Source of the DNA: CALMEC01 sp964628685
GTDB taxonomy: Bacteria > Actinomycetota > Thermoleophilia > Miltoncostaeales > Miltoncostaeaceae
Assembly (NCBI GenBank): GCA_964628685.1
Contig: CAZVNM010000001.1
Coordinates: 558,001 to 622,000 of the forward strand
Direction: 5' to 3'
Length of the DNA stretch: 64,000 nucleotides
Part shown: piece by piece, positions 26,661 to 34,856 of the stretch
Numbering within the stretch: the stretch's first letter is position 1
How the letters are laid out: each line of letters opens with the position of its first letter
Made by a program: the position numbers and the translations under genes
The notes under the pieces: model-generated
What the model was told of the DNA's origin: nothing
Databases searched by the model: none
What the model saw: only the letters and a program-made list of their open reading frames with translations

Positions 26661-27701
26661 ATGCCGCGCTTGATCGTCACCGACAGCCCAGAAGCCGCCC
26701 GCGCCCTGGCCCAGAGGTTCGCCGAACGGCCCGCGGTGCGCGCCGCGCACGGGCTCGAGTTCTACGAGTGGGACGAGAACGGCCAGACCACCCGGTTGCT
26801 GGGCATCGACGGGCTGCTCTTCACCCCGCACGGCAACCCCCCGGAGTGGCGTCCCCACCGTCGTGCGGCGGCGCGGGCACTCGACGCCCTGGCCGCCCGC
26901 TCCGACGAGCTCGTGCTCTCGTGCCACGATCCGCTCGCCGCCGCCCAGGCCCGTGACAGCGCATGTGCGGGGCGTCCGGTGCTGGCACGGAGCGTGCGCG
27001 TGGGCGATCCTCCGTGGGACCGTCTCTTCCACCTGGACGAGCTGGCCGCCGAGGCGCGGGCGGCCGAACTGGAGATCGACGCGGTCTTCTCGGACTTCCT
27101 CACGAACGTCGACCCACACCTCACCCGCGACGACCTGGTGACCCTGGTCCGGGTGGGTGGCGGTGCGATGTCCCGCGCGACGCTCCTCGCGCAGGGGGCG
27201 ACCGAGGAGTCGCTCACGCGTCTGGCCGAGCGCGGGTACCTGGTCGGTGATCCGGCCTGGCGCTCCCCGGCGGCCGTGCTGCTCCTGGCGGCGACGCCGG
27301 CGCCGCTTCGCGACCCGGTGGTGGTGGGACGGTGTGCGCTGTGGATCGACGCCGTCAGGCGCGGCACCCTCACCCGCCCGACGGCCACGCGCCGCGCCAC
27401 CACCCTGGTGGCCGAGCTCACGCCGCCGCGCCGGCCCGACGGCTTCGACAGCGGACGCCTGATGGGCGTCTGCCCCAGCTGCGGCGATTGGATGGGCGGC
27501 GCCCGCGAGATGCTGCGCTGCATGGGCTGCGGCCTCACCTTCCACCAGGGCCGGGGCGTCGAGCTCCTGGCCGTGCCCGGCACCACGTGTTCGGCGTGCT
27601 CCGCCCCGCTCGTGCGTCCGGTCGTGCGCGGCAGCGTCGGGGCACCACGCTGCGCCGACCGTCTGGGCTGCCCCACCGCGCTGGAGCCGCGACTTGCGTG
27701 A
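26661..27701 (+). CDS. Miniature type IA topoisomerase-like protein, apparently without active site
   Basis: 346 residues. The N-terminus (RLIVTDSPEAARALAQRF, then LEFYEWDENGQTTRLLGIDG) resembles the TOPRIM start of type IA topoisomerases. The expected TOPRIM DxD segment reads DELVLSCHDPLAAAQARD, so the acidic pair is largely lost. Residues about 153-195 (LTRDDLVTLVRVGGGAMSRA..LAERGYLV) match the topoisomerase segment before the toroidal region closes, and a LTRPTATRRATTLVAEL helix follows. The C-terminus has two C4 zinc ribbons: C271/C274/C287/C290 and C310/C313/C331/C337. No catalytic-tyrosine segment is visible. A GGGAGGAGG site precedes ATG 26661. In many actinomycetes topA lies just before tmk, so this looks like a shrunken topA paralogue. 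Its DNA-binding role is inferred. Confidence 0.75.
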   Translation: MPRLIVTDSPEAARALAQRFAERPAVRAAHGLEFYEWDENGQTTRLLGIDGLLFTPHGNPPEWRPHRRAAARALDALAARSDELVLSCHDPLAAAQARDSACAGRPVLARSVRVGDPPWDRLFHLDELAAEARAAELEIDAVFSDFLTNVDPHLTRDDLVTLVRVGGGAMSRATLLAQGATEESLTRLAERGYLVGDPAWRSPAAVLLLAATPAPLRDPVVVGRCALWIDAVRRGTLTRPTATRRATTLVAELTPPRRPDGFDSGRLMGVCPSCGDWMGGAREMLRCMGCGLTFHQGRGVELLAVPGTTCSACSAPLVRPVVRGSVGAPRCADRLGCPTALEPRLA

Positions 27702-27873
27702 CGACAAGCACCATGACACCCCCAGGATCCTCGCCCGTCTGCGCGACGGCCTGGAGGGTGGCGAACGCGACCGCATGGAGGCGCCGGGGTGGGCGCGGCC
27801 GGTCGGCTGGGTCATCGCGGCCGCGATCGTGATCCTCGTCGTCGCCACCGCCGCCGGGACCAACCCCTGGTGA
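27694..27873 (+). CDS. Small single-pass membrane protein coupled to tmk
   Basis: 59 codons, shorter than typical gene-calling thresholds. The frame begins at TTG 27694, overlapping the upstream stop. It encodes a charged N-terminal half (RDDKHHDTPRILARLRDGLE) and a C-terminal transmembrane helix (VIAAAIVILVVATAAGTNPW). It ends in TGA 27871-27873, overlapping the GTG start of tmk (GTGA). Filling the gap exactly between two operon genes and overlapping both is good evidence that it is translated. An in-frame ATG about 27 codons later is an alternative start. No family recognised. Confidence 0.6.
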   Translation: MRDDKHHDTPRILARLRDGLEGGERDRMEAPGWARPVGWVIAAAIVILVVATAAGTNPW

Positions 27874-28478
27874 GCGGCACCTTCATCACACTGGAGGGCG
27901 CCGACGCCAGCGGCAAGTCGACGCAGGCCAACCTGCTGGCCGACGCGCTGCGCGCCCGGGGACACGACGTGGTGGTCACACGCGAGCCCGGCGGCACGCC
28001 GCTCGGCGAGGCCATCCGCGGCCTGCTCCTGGGACGCCACGAGATGACGCCCATGGCGGAGGCGCTCCTGTTCGCCGCCGCCCGCGCCCAGCACGTCGCC
28101 CAGCTCATCCGCCCGGCGCTCGAGGCCGGCCGCTGGGTGGTCTGCGACCGGTTCATCGACTCGTCCCTCGCCTACCAGGGCGTGGCGCGCGACCTCGGCG
28201 TCGACCGCGTGATGGAGATCAACGCGCCGGCGCTGGACGGGCTCCTGCCGGATCTGACCCTGGTGCTGGACGTGCCGCCGTCGGTCACCCAGACGCGGAT
28301 GAGCGGCCCCGGCGACCGCATCGAGTCGGAGGGCATCGCGTTCCAGCAGACGGTGGCCTACGCGTACCGGGACCTGGCCATGCAGTTTCCCGAGCGCATC
28401 TCGCTGGTGCCCGGGATGGGCTCGGCCGACGAGGTGCACGCCGCGGTCATGGCCGCGGTCGCCATACTCAGCGTGTGA
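27870..28478 (+). CDS. tmk: Thymidylate kinase
   Basis: 202 residues, P-loop kinase that phosphorylates dTMP to dTDP for DNA synthesis. Motifs: P-loop FITLEGADASGKSTQ (about 5-19), the DR(Y/F) motif as CDRFIDSSLAYQG (about 92-104), and REPGGTPLGEAIR for the substrate. The LID-like segment (about 142-160) is short, with one Arg. It starts at a GTG overlapping the small membrane protein stop and ends in a GTGA overlap with the holB-like gene. Confidence 0.95.
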   Translation: MSGTFITLEGADASGKSTQANLLADALRARGHDVVVTREPGGTPLGEAIRGLLLGRHEMTPMAEALLFAAARAQHVAQLIRPALEAGRWVVCDRFIDSSLAYQGVARDLGVDRVMEINAPALDGLLPDLTLVLDVPPSVTQTRMSGPGDRIESEGIAFQQTVAYAYRDLAMQFPERISLVPGMGSADEVHAAVMAAVAILSV

Positions 28479-29602
28479 TCGACCTCCCCGACCAGCCCAT
28501 CGCGACCCGCATCCTCGACCGGGCCCTGGTGGCCGACCGGCCGCCCCAGCAGCTGCTCTTCTTCGGCCCGCCCGGCACCGGCAAGCGACGCGCGGCACGG
28601 GCGGCCGCGTGGCGTCTGATCGATCCGTCCGGCGACCATGATCCCGACGAGGCGTCGGTCGACCTGTCGATCGTCGCGGCCACGGGCGCGTCGATCCGCC
28701 TGGAGGCCGACCTGGAGCCGGCGCTCGCCGATCTGTCGGCCGTTCCGTCGGTGGGACTTCGCCGCGTGCTGATCATCGACGGTGCCGAGCGTCTGCGGGA
28801 GCAGGAGGGCGCGCCGCGCATCCTCAAGCAGTTGGAGGAGCCGCCGCCGCGGTCGCACCTCATCCTGGTGACCGACCACGTGGCCGACCTCCTCCCCACC
28901 ATCCGGTCCCGCTGTCTGCCGGTGCCGTTCCGCTCACCGGGATGGCGGCAGATCGCCGACGGCATGGTGGAGCGCGGGGTCGATCGCGCCGAGGCCGAAG
29001 CGCTCGCCCGTGCGGATGGTCCGGCCGCGGCCACCGCGGGACCGTTCGAACGTTCGATGCGCGTCCTGGGCGTGCAGCTCGCGGCGCGTGCGATGGAGGG
29101 TCGCGTCGCCGCGTCGCAGGTGGTCCGCGAGATCCAGGGTCGCATGGAGGCGGTGGTCAACGACATCCAGCGCGACCACCCGTCGCCCGAGCTCGGACGG
29201 CTGCGGGCGGAGGCAGAAGCCCTCGCCGGCAAGCGCGGGGAGCGCACCGCGCAGAAGCGTGTGGAGGACCAGCAGAAGCGCGAGCGTCGCCGGGCCCTCA
29301 CCGACGGTTGGTCGCAGGTGCTCGACGGCGCGGCCGGCTACGTGGCCGACGCCCTGGCGGTCGCCCTGGGCGCCGAGAACGCGGTGCGCCACCGCGACCG
29401 GCTGGACGACCTGCGGGCCGTGGCGGTGCCGTCACGGGCGGCGTTCTACACCCGGGCCCTCGAGGAGATCCAGCAGACCCGCCAGGAGATGGAGCTCAAC
29501 CCGACGCTCGATCTGGCGGTGGAGGCGCTCCTGCAGCGCATCGCGATGGCCCGCCGCGGTGAGGAGCGGCCGCTCGTCCCGGCGGGACGCCTGCCCATCT
29601 GA
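28475..29602 (+). CDS. holB: DNA polymerase III delta' subunit-like clamp-loader ATPase
   Basis: 375 residues. The AAA+ core has a modified Walker A (FFGPPGTGKRRAA, GKR instead of GKT/S, about 30-42) and Walker B-type LIIDGAERL. The sensor-type segment IRSRCLPVPF and the EEPPPRSHLILVTD stretch are usual in delta' and DnaX proteins. A helical region with a highly charged coiled part (about 235-280) and a C-terminal collar domain follow. It would act in loading the replication clamp. The zinc-finger cysteines common in DnaX are absent, favouring delta'. It starts with GTG overlapping the tmk stop, as in the tmk-holB pair of many bacteria. Confidence 0.85.
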   Translation: MIDLPDQPIATRILDRALVADRPPQQLLFFGPPGTGKRRAARAAAWRLIDPSGDHDPDEASVDLSIVAATGASIRLEADLEPALADLSAVPSVGLRRVLIIDGAERLREQEGAPRILKQLEEPPPRSHLILVTDHVADLLPTIRSRCLPVPFRSPGWRQIADGMVERGVDRAEAEALARADGPAAATAGPFERSMRVLGVQLAARAMEGRVAASQVVREIQGRMEAVVNDIQRDHPSPELGRLRAEAEALAGKRGERTAQKRVEDQQKRERRRALTDGWSQVLDGAAGYVADALAVALGAENAVRHRDRLDDLRAVAVPSRAAFYTRALEEIQQTRQEMELNPTLDLAVEALLQRIAMARRGEERPLVPAGRLPI

Positions 29603-29610
29603 GGCCGGGA

Positions 29611-29630
29611 GGCCCCGCGCGGCCGGGGCC
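29611..29630. terminator. Hairpin between convergent holB and DUF2185 genes
   Basis: A 7-bp perfect GC stem (GGCCCCG at 29611-29617 with 29624-29630) and a 6-nt loop lie 8 bases after the holB stop and 7 bases before the opposing stop. Confidence 0.5.
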
Positions 29631-29636
29631 GGCGGC

Positions 29637-30500
29637 TCAGTCGACGATGTCGATCGGGTACGCCTCCCCGCGGTCGGCGCCGTCCAGCGTGAAGCCCCAG
29701 GCCGGTGGAAGCGCGAGGTAGTGACCGGCCTCTGCGCAGCGCTCGTGCAGTTCCTGCACCGAGACGATCTCGAACCCCGTGTCGTCGGCGGCCGTCTCCA
29801 GATCCCGGTCGCCGCTCCACACGATCCACCCACAGTCGCCGCGCTCACTCTGCGGTGCGAACCGCGCGCCGTGCACGGGGAAGGCCCCGTCCACCAGATC
29901 CCGCCCCGCCAGCAGTCGCGCGAACAGGAAGGGCGGGTGCGGACGCACACCCGCGTCGGTGCACACCGCCTCCTGTGACGGCGGCACGGTGGGGTCGCGC
30001 AGCGGGTCCTCGGGCACGGCGGCGTCGGCCTCGTCCAATCCGGGGAACCCGATCTCCCGATGGGTGCGGAGATAATCGTCCACTCCGGCACCCGGGCCGA
30101 CGTCGGTGGCGATCAGATGCGTCGTGGGCAACGTGAGGCGCGCACCCCTCGTCAGGCGCGTGTGGGTGGCGAGCGGCAGGCTGTCCAGATGGCAGAGGAG
30201 GTCGTCGTCGCGACGATCCAGCACGACGAACCACATGCGTTCGACCGTGGCACACAGCCGCGGGTGGCCCCGGTCGTCGTACGGCGGGCCGCCCTCGCTC
30301 ACCTCGTCGGCGATCGTGAGGGTGGCCGCGGCCGCGCGCACGGCGCTGCCCCTGTCGAGGGCCGCCAGTGCCGCGGGAGTGGGAAGCTCGAACGTGTCGG
30401 GGTTGCGAGTCGCCATGGGGCGTGGGTCGAGAAGCGCCCAGCCGCCGTGGGCAAGGAGCTCCTCCACCGAGGGGATCGCCCACGCGTCATCACCCGACAT
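29637..30500 (-). CDS. Hypothetical protein with C-terminal DUF2185 (Imm33-like) domain
   Basis: 287 residues, cytosolic. The C-terminal part (about 205-287), with RFAPQSERGDCGWIVWSGDRD and the closing ALPPAWGFTLDG, has the pattern of DUF2185/Imm33 proteins (CGWxxxSGDxD), a family that includes putative immunity proteins of polymorphic toxin systems. The N-terminal 200 residues are unassigned, acidic, with no membrane segment. ATG 30500 has a GAGAGGTG site; the frame extends upstream into the repeat region without coding character. No toxin gene adjoins it, so a role in immunity is only a family association. Confidence 0.7.
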   Translation of the reverse strand: MSGDDAWAIPSVEELLAHGGWALLDPRPMATRNPDTFELPTPAALAALDRGSAVRAAAATLTIADEVSEGGPPYDDRGHPRLCATVERMWFVVLDRRDDDLLCHLDSLPLATHTRLTRGARLTLPTTHLIATDVGPGAGVDDYLRTHREIGFPGLDEADAAVPEDPLRDPTVPPSQEAVCTDAGVRPHPPFLFARLLAGRDLVDGAFPVHGARFAPQSERGDCGWIVWSGDRDLETAADDTGFEIVSVQELHERCAEAGHYLALPPAWGFTLDGADRGEAYPIDIVD

Positions 30501-30616
30501 GTCGCACCTCTCGATCCATCGCGACGATCCTGACATCCGAGCCGTGGATGCGGAAACCGTCGAGATGCCCGTGACGGCCACCGGAGGATCCCTCCGCCGT
30601 CCATCCGGGACCGCGG

Positions 30617-30716
30617 AACGTTCGATCGAACGCCGCTTGCCGTCCAATCGAACGTGGCGAACCGTTCACTGTTCACGATCCCGTCGGTGATGCGTGACGA
30701 TTGCGTGACGATCGTT
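30617..30716 (+). repeat. Palindromic repeat element, copy A1
   Basis: Palindrome CGTTCGATCGAACG at 30619-30632, degenerate palindrome CGTCCAATCGAACG at 30641-30654 (22 nt on), then CCGTTCACTGTTCAC at 30662-30676 (21 nt on). Similarity to copy A2 continues for about 40 bases. Strand is arbitrary. Confidence 0.85.
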
Positions 30717-30877
30717 GAGAAGTCGTGAGAGCCCCGGAACAGGCCGGGAACGCTTCGTGGCGATCACGTGACGCGTCGTCGTCGACGACACACGCCAACG
30801 CCACCGACCACCGCCGCGCACCCGCCCTCCCGGACGTCCGATGGTCCCACCGCCCACGCCTGCCGAGACCGCACGCA

Positions 30878-30977
30878 AACGTTCGATCGAACGCCGCTCG
30901 CCGTTCAATCGAACGTGGCGAACCGTTCACTGTTCACGATCGCGTTGCGGATGCGTGACGGTTGCGAGGCGATCGTT
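30878..30977 (+). repeat. Palindromic repeat element, copy A2
   Basis: Palindromes at 30880-30893 (CGTTCGATCGAACG) and 30902-30915 (CGTTCAATCGAACG), and CCGTTCACTGTTCAC at 30923-30937. The spacings of 22 and 21 nt are identical to those of the other three copies. Confidence 0.85.
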
Positions 30978-31039
30978 TGCGATGACGTGCGGGTTTTTCC
31001 GGAAACGGGCTCGTGACGCTCCGTGACGGGTGCGTGACC

Positions 31040-31453
31040 TCAGGCGCCGGCGAGGACCGTCCGCAGCGCCACGACCGCCTCCCGCCACGCGGGGTCACCC
31101 GCGTCGTCCCAGAGCTCGGCCAGCTCGGAGTCGTCGGCCACGACGCGGTCCAGCGCCCGCACGGCCAGGGGGCGCAGCGTCTCGAGGTGTTCGGCGACGC
31201 CCGGGATCGGGTTGACGGGGCCGTAGCCGCTCGCATCCGACGGCCCGTCCGGGCAGGCCGCCGCCACGATCGACGCCGCCGCCACCGCGATCTCGCCGAC
31301 GTCGGAGTCGACGTGCTCCCCACCCTCGTCCGCGGCCGCGGCGAGCGCGCCGCGCACCGCGTCAAGCCGCGCGCCCTCGGCCATCTCGTCCAGCTCCGCG
31401 CCCCAGTCGGCGGCCCCGTCGTTGTCCCAGGGGCCGGTGTCCCAGGTGCCCAC
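31040..31453 (-). CDS. DUF4259 domain-containing protein
   Basis: 137-residue acidic cytosolic protein. The N-terminus GTWDTGPWDNDGAADWGAEL is the DUF4259 signature (MGxWGxGxFDNDxAADW). The rest is helical, with one motif GEHVDSDVGEIAVAAASIVAAA and the tail DDAGDPAWREAVVALRTVL typical of the family. Function is unknown. An upstream GTG (31468) is in frame, but GTG 31453 puts the initiator exactly at the family start and lies one base after the stop of the upstream gene. It is the last gene of a three-gene unit. Confidence 0.85.
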   Translation of the reverse strand: MGTWDTGPWDNDGAADWGAELDEMAEGARLDAVRGALAAAADEGGEHVDSDVGEIAVAAASIVAAACPDGPSDASGYGPVNPIPGVAEHLETLRPLAVRALDRVVADDSELAELWDDAGDPAWREAVVALRTVLAGA

Positions 31454-31454
31454 G

Positions 31455-31919
31455 TCAGCCGATCTCACGGGAGGGCGATGACGGCGCGGTGGCGCGGGGC
31501 ATGCGGAGGAGAAGCGCGCTCACCACCGTCCAGGCGATACCGGCCACCAGCACCAGGATGAGCCCGCCCCCCACGCTCACCTCGAACGCGGCGTTGTCGG
31601 CGACGCGCTGGACGTCGACCGTGTCGATGACCGCGATGAGGACCACCAGCGCGGCGCACACCAGCTGCACGATGCGCCCCCAGCGCCGTCGCCCGGACGC
31701 CAGGAACATCACGACCCCCAGCACCGCCAGGATGATCGTGAGGATTCCGTCGCCGTCGGTGCCCATCACGGTGTGGTTGATGATCGGGACGGACGCCCAG
31801 GCGAGGAACGACCCCACCAGCACCAGGGCCGCCAGGACGATGGCCGCGATGGTCAGGCGCGAGTCACGGGCCGACCGCGGACGGCCGGTCACGGGTGGCG
31901 ACGGGGAGTCGACGGTCAC
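31455..31919 (-). CDS. Small four-helix membrane protein
   Basis: 154 residues, family not recognised. A short Pro/Ser-rich N-terminus is followed by four hydrophobic helices (about 23-45, 57-76, 82-100, 115-140) and a basic tail. GTG 31919 overlaps the stop of the upstream DUF4190 gene (GTGA), which fixes the start and shows translational coupling. The stop is one base from the DUF4259 start. Confidence 0.75.
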   Translation of the reverse strand: MTVDSPSPPVTGRPRSARDSRLTIAAIVLAALVLVGSFLAWASVPIINHTVMGTDGDGILTIILAVLGVVMFLASGRRRWGRIVQLVCAALVVLIAVIDTVDVQRVADNAAFEVSVGGGLILVLVAGIAWTVVSALLLRMPRATAPSSPSREIG

Positions 31920-32698
31920 AGGACCCTCCACAGCTCGATGAGCGACCGGTTCTCCTCGTTCCACGAAGGATCGGCGAACCCGGCCACCGCAACCCCGAAG
32001 ATGGCGCCGAAGACGATGAACACGAGTCCGATGACAAGCCCGGCGACGGCCATGCCACGTCCCTGACGCCGGCCGCCGCTCTGCTGGATGTCGTCGAAGC
32101 CCGCGACGGCGAACGCCACCCCGAGGGCGGCGGTGAGGCCGGCGGTGACCAGCCCGCAGAGTGAGAGGACCATGCTCGTGACCGCATACCCGGACGAGCC
32201 GGGCACCTCGCCCTCCCGCACCCGGCGGCCGATCCTCGGCGCCCCGATGAGCGCCAGGGTCAGGGCGAGGATCAGGACCAGGAGCGCGCTGATGAGGAGG
32301 GTGCCCCCGCGCCCGATGTCGATCACGCGCTCGGGTGAGAAGCGGTCATCCATGCGCGGCACGCCCGCCAGCATCGCGTACGCCAGGCCGAACAGGGGCA
32401 TGAGCCCGATCCCGGCGAGCCGGGCCCACGCCATGGGCAGGAGCGCGGCGAGCCCGAAGAGCACGATCGCCGCGACCCCCACCACGATGAAGCCCTCGGA
32501 CTTGATGGCCATCTGGAGCGATCCCTGACTCGCGACCAGTCGGGAGCCGAACGGACCCAGCAGGCAGAGGCCGCCGGAGAGCACGCCCAGCCAGAGTCCG
32601 GCGAGGCACATCCTGTCGTTGGACGGGGAGTTGAAGGGTGCGCGGTTGGGGTCGTGCGCCACCGGTTCCGGGGTGGGCGCGAGTGAGGGAAGCGACAT
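31916..32698 (-). CDS. DUF4190-containing multi-pass membrane protein
   Basis: 260 residues. An N-terminal Pro-rich stretch is followed by about four hydrophobic segments. The C-terminal part (about 175-245) is a DUF4190-like module: SGYAVTSMVLSLCGLVTAGL, a second helix, the charged turn QSGGRRQGRGMAVAGLVIGL, and a last helix. DUF4190 proteins are small actinobacterial and firmicute membrane proteins of unknown role. It is the first gene of a coupled three-gene unit (DUF4190, membrane protein, DUF4259). Confidence 0.78.
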   Translation of the reverse strand: MSLPSLAPTPEPVAHDPNRAPFNSPSNDRMCLAGLWLGVLSGGLCLLGPFGSRLVASQGSLQMAIKSEGFIVVGVAAIVLFGLAALLPMAWARLAGIGLMPLFGLAYAMLAGVPRMDDRFSPERVIDIGRGGTLLISALLVLILALTLALIGAPRIGRRVREGEVPGSSGYAVTSMVLSLCGLVTAGLTAALGVAFAVAGFDDIQQSGGRRQGRGMAVAGLVIGLVFIVFGAIFGVAVAGFADPSWNEENRSLIELWRVL

Positions 32699-32958
32699 GT
32701 CGCGAACCCTAGCGACGCATCCCGCCGCGATCGGTGGCGAACGGTGATGACCGTGTAACGCTGCGGCATCGGGACACCATCCGAGACGACCGCACCACTA
32801 CCATCCGGACGGCGCCGACGGCTGCGGTTCCTCTGACAGGCAAAGCGGGGACATCCGGGGTCGTGCATTGGCGTAAAGTTTGGTGATCGGGGGACGCGTG
32901 ACCCCTTTGGGGAATGTCGTCCTCGAAATCCCAGTGCCCCTGAGGATGTGACGCGCCT

Positions 32959-34758
32959 GTGAGCACCACCGTTCCCACGAAGAACGCCCAACTGACGAAG
33001 TGGGTCGATGAGATCGCCGCCCTCGCCAAGCCCGACCAGGTTCACTGGTGTGACGGCTCCGCCGAGGAATACGACCAGCTGTGCCAGCTTCTCGTCGACC
33101 ACGGAACCTTCAAGAAGCTGTCCGACGCCAAGCGTCCCAACAGCTATCTCGCCTGGTCCGACCCTTCGGACGTCGCCCGCGTGGAGGACCGCACGTTCAT
33201 CTGCGCCGAGAAGGAGGAGGACGCCGGTCCCACCAACAACTGGCGCGATCCCAAGGAGATGCGTGCCGAGATGGAGCGCCTGTTCGACGGCGCGATGAAG
33301 GGCCGCACGATGTACGTGATCCCCTTCTCCATGGGGCCGCTGGGCTCCGACAAGTCCCACATCGGCGTGCAGGTCACCGACTCGCCGTACGTCGTGGTGA
33401 ACATGCGGATCATGACCCGGATGGGCACCAAGGCGCTCGAGGTCCTCGGTGACGACGGCGAGTTCGTCCCCTGCGTCCACTCGATCGGCCACCCGCTGGC
33501 CGAGGGCGAGGCCGACGTGCCGTGGCCGACCAACGCCGATACGAAGTACATCGTCCACTACCCCGAGACCCGCGAGATCTGGTCGTACGGCTCGGGTTAC
33601 GGCGGCAACGCGCTGCTCGGCAAGAAGTGCTTCGCGCTGCGCATCGCGTCCATCATGGCCCGTGACGAGGGCTGGATGGCCGAGCACATGCTGATCCTCA
33701 AGGTCACGAGCCCCGAGGGCAAGACCCACTACGTGACCGGGGCCTTCCCCAGCGCGTGCGGCAAGACCAACTTCGCCCTGATGATCCCGACGATCGAGGG
33801 CTGGACGGTCGAGACGATCGGCGACGACATCGCGTGGATGAAGTTCGGCGACGACGGCCGCCTCTACGCCATCAACCCCGAGGCCGGGCTCTTCGGCGTC
33901 GCCCCCGGCACCGGGTGGGGCAACACCCCCAACGCCATGGAGGCGCTCGAGAAGGGCGCCATCTACACCAACACGGCGCTCACCGACGACGGCGACACCT
34001 GGTGGGAGGGCATGACCAAGGAGGTGCCGGAGCACCTCATCGACTGGCACGGTGAGGACTGGACCCCGGCGGCCGACCACCCCGCCTCGCACCCCAACGC
34101 CCGCTTCACGGTGGCCGCGTCGCAGGTGCCGTCGATGGCCGCGGAGTGGGAGGACCCGGCCGGTGTGCCGATCTCGGCATTCCTGTTCGGTGGCCGGCGC
34201 GGGAGCGTCGTGCCGCTGGTGCGCGAGGCGCTCGACTGGGAGCACGGCGTGTTCCTGGGCGCGACGATGAGCTCCGAAATGACCGCCGCGGCGTTCGGCA
34301 CGGTCGGGCAGCTGCGCTTCGACCCGTTCGCCATGCTGCCGTTCTGCGGCTACAACATGGGCGAGTACTTCCAGCACTGGCTCAACGTCGGGAAGACGAG
34401 CGGGGCCAAGCTCCCCAAGATCTTCTACGTCAACTGGTTCCGCAAGGACGCCGACGGCAAGTTCATGTGGCCGGGCTTCGGTGACAACGCCCGCGTGCTG
34501 AAGTGGATCATCGGACGCATCGAGGGCACCGCCGAGGGCGTCGAGACGCCCATCGGCGTCGTCCCCAGGCCGGAGGACATCGACACCACCGGCATCGACA
34601 TCGCCCCCGAGACGCTGAAGGAGCTCGTCACGGTGGACGAGGAGGCCGTCAAGGCCGAGATCCCGCAGTACGAGGAGCACCTGGCCAAGTTCGGCGACAA
34701 GCTCCCGAAGGAGGTCACCCGGGAGTTCGAGGAGCTCAAGACGAAGCTGGGCGTCTGA
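32959..34758 (+). CDS. pckG: Phosphoenolpyruvate carboxykinase (GTP)
   Basis: 599-residue cytosolic enzyme that converts oxaloacetate and GTP to PEP, the entry step of gluconeogenesis. Family motifs are intact: the P-loop with reactive Cys FPSACGKTNFALM (about 268-280), the kinase-2 motif EGWTVETIGDDIAWM, FLFGGRRG (about 410-417), the guanine-binding NWFRKDADGKFMWPGFGDN, and YGGNALLGKKCFALR. Length is standard for the GTP family found in actinomycetes and animals. GTG 32959 follows a TGAGGATG site. The 260-bp upstream gap has no other gene. A hairpin terminator follows. Confidence 0.98.
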   Translation: MSTTVPTKNAQLTKWVDEIAALAKPDQVHWCDGSAEEYDQLCQLLVDHGTFKKLSDAKRPNSYLAWSDPSDVARVEDRTFICAEKEEDAGPTNNWRDPKEMRAEMERLFDGAMKGRTMYVIPFSMGPLGSDKSHIGVQVTDSPYVVVNMRIMTRMGTKALEVLGDDGEFVPCVHSIGHPLAEGEADVPWPTNADTKYIVHYPETREIWSYGSGYGGNALLGKKCFALRIASIMARDEGWMAEHMLILKVTSPEGKTHYVTGAFPSACGKTNFALMIPTIEGWTVETIGDDIAWMKFGDDGRLYAINPEAGLFGVAPGTGWGNTPNAMEALEKGAIYTNTALTDDGDTWWEGMTKEVPEHLIDWHGEDWTPAADHPASHPNARFTVAASQVPSMAAEWEDPAGVPISAFLFGGRRGSVVPLVREALDWEHGVFLGATMSSEMTAAAFGTVGQLRFDPFAMLPFCGYNMGEYFQHWLNVGKTSGAKLPKIFYVNWFRKDADGKFMWPGFGDNARVLKWIIGRIEGTAEGVETPIGVVPRPEDIDTTGIDIAPETLKELVTVDEEAVKAEIPQYEEHLAKFGDKLPKEVTREFEELKTKLGV

Positions 34759-34783
34759 CGAGACGAACCCGCATCGTGCGTGA

Positions 34784-34812
34784 TCGATGGGCCGCCTCGT
34801 GCGGCCCATCGA
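34784..34812 (+). terminator. Terminator after pckG
   Basis: A 12-bp perfect stem (34784-34795 TCGATGGGCCGC with 34801-34812) and a 5-nt loop start 25 bases after the pckG stop and are followed by CATTT. Confidence 0.7.
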
Positions 34813-34856
34813 CATTTCGGGGACCTCGTGCGGTGTGGGGCGCGTAGCCTCACACC

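Larger units (their letters stand above)
30501..31039. other. 539-bp gap without a convincing gene, holding two palindromic repeat elements and reiterated CGTGAC
   Basis: No frame here looks like protein: open frames are Arg/Ser-rich and derive from the palindromes. The gap contains two copies of a roughly 100-bp element (30617-30716 and 30878-30977, 261 bp apart) and seven CGTGAC hexamers (30693, 30704, 30767, 30954, 31012, 31022, 31033). It lies upstream of the DUF2185 gene (minus) and downstream of the DUF4259 gene (minus). Confidence 0.7.

Noticed and set aside
30299..30676. Minus-strand peptide beginning VNSERFATFDWT, with similar peptides from the other repeat copies, as a small protein family
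   Set aside because: Similarity comes from the palindromic DNA itself; changes between copies show no codon pattern and frames diverge after the element.
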